In this document: one piece after another, positions 63,296 through 64,000 of the stretch
Layout: the number at the start of each line of letters is the position of its first letter
Position numbering within the stretch: position 1 is the stretch's first letter
DNA from: Prorocentrum cordatum
Taxonomy: Eukaryota > Sar > Dinophyceae > Prorocentrales > Prorocentraceae
Assembly: GCA_963575745.1 (NCBI GenBank)
Contig: CAUYUJ010014553.1
Span: 1 to 64,000, forward strand
DNA length: 64,000 nt
Direction: 5' to 3'
Program-made: the position numbers and the translations under genes
Notes under the pieces: model-generated
Seen by the model: the letters and a program-made list of their open reading frames with translations, nothing else
Database searches by the model: none
What the model was told of the DNA's origin: nothing

Positions 63296-63840
63296 GGGGA
63301 GGTGCGACGCCGAGCAGTGCGAGTGCGACGCTGAGCAGCGCGGCGGGGCCGAGCAGCGCAGCGGTGAGCAGCGCGGGTGCGGCGCTGAGCAGCACGGCGG
63401 AGCCAAGCGGCGCAGCAGTGGCCAGCGCGAGCTCGGCGCTGAGCAGCGCGACGGGGTCGGGCGGCGCAGCGGCCAGCCGTGCCAGAACGGCGCTGCGCAG
63501 CGCGACGAGGTCGAGCAGCGCAGCAGTGAGCAGTGGGAGTACGACTCTGAGCAGCGCGACAGGGTCGAGCAGCGCATCGGCGAGCGGCACGAGCGCGACG
63601 CCGTGCAACGTGACAGGTTCGGGGAGCGCGCCAGTGAGCCGCGCGGGTGCCGCGCTGAGCAGCACGGTAGGGTCGAGCAGCGCTGCAGTGAGCAGTGCGA
63701 GCACGACGTTGCGCAGCACGACGGCGTCGAGTAGCGCAACGGTGAGCGTTGTGAGCGCAGCTCTGAGCAGCTCGACGGAGCCGTGCAGCGCAGCGGCGAG
63801 CATCAGCGCGGTGTTGAGCAGCGCAGCGATACAGCGGTGA
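63296..63840. repeat. 54-bp tandem repeat (18-codon unit)
   Basis: About ten copies, exact 54-bp spacing between GCTGAGCAG-type anchors (63438, 63492, 63546). One + frame reads Ala/Ser-rich 18-residue repeats (ALSSATGSSSAAVSS) and the minus strand Leu/Ala-rich ones (LLTAALLDLVALRSAVLA). The multiple-of-three length leaves open that it codes, but I see no start, signal or flanking domain. Confidence 0.75.
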
Positions 63841-64000
63841 GCGACGCGTAGAGCGACGGCGCGGCGAGGGCGGCCGCGGCCCACGGGAAGCCGCTGCATG
63901 CCGGGCGGCAGCGCGCCGCGGGCCGTGCGCGGACGTTCGCGCGGCGGCGTGCGCGCCTGGATCGCGCCTCGCGGGCCGCAGGCGGCGCGGGGGAGGCGCC
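63841..64000. other. GC-rich window edge
   Basis: Very GC-rich (GCGCGGCG), no feature recognised before the window ends. Confidence 0.4.

Overview
This is almost certainly a piece of a dinoflagellate nuclear genome. The best single clue is a 22-base relict of the dinoflagellate spliced leader at 46371-46392 (20 of 22 positions match by eye). Supporting clues are decayed dinoflagellate-type PPR repeats (about 1.1-2.1 kb), Copia-type retrotransposons of the kind common in these genomes, very long simple-sequence arrays, and the absence of any recognisable single-copy host gene. Every coding region I can support is on the + strand and belongs to a mobile element or a decayed repeat gene. I saw no tRNA, rRNA, CRISPR array or bacterial-style operon.

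Layout. 0-6.6 kb: microsatellite, GC-rich low complexity, a PPR pseudogene, a 21-bp satellite and a 12-bp satellite with higher-order structure. 6640-16575: a composite Copia LTR element with a 5-bp target duplication, a tRNA-Met-like primer site and diverged LTRs. It holds one gag-protease-integrase-RT-RNase H set plus a second, unrelated-looking Copia RT-RNase H fragment; both RTs have damaged catalytic boxes. 17036-39813: a 22.8-kb LTR element with LTRs about 96% identical by eye. Its first 11 kb encode zinc-finger Gag, aspartic protease, DDE integrase, YVDD reverse transcriptase and RNase H, with the catalytic residues I looked for still present. The last 11-12 kb are cargo: a methyltransferase-like protein, unknown proteins, a weak SGNH-hydrolase-like pair, an ADP-ribosyltransferase-like domain, a protein resembling Tpt1/KptA RNA 2'-phosphotransferase, and an RS/Pro-rich C-terminal protein. 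The element is also peppered with short palindromes centred on CTNAG whose arms co-vary.

39.8-46.7 kb: microsatellites and satellites, a 180-bp TA-flanked MITE, an orphan LINE RT fragment and the spliced-leader relict. 46739-60990: a 14.3-kb 5'-truncated non-LTR retrotransposon (endonuclease, RT, zinc knuckle, RNase H, zinc finger, UPF1-like SF1 helicase, further Cys-rich proteins, short A tail). It is flanked by an identical 14-bp target duplication, and two shorter A-tailed units are stacked on further copies of the same target. 62-64 kb: GGA microsatellite, the 12-bp satellite again, and a 54-bp tandem repeat.

The most promising novelty is the giant LTR element, which joins a standard Copia engine to a large RNA/nucleotide-enzyme-like cargo and a dispersed palindrome family. 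The LINE with a helicase and an apparently preferred target site is second. Frames are broken at many places, so all elements here look recently dead. Domain names come from reading motifs by eye and have not been tested by database search.
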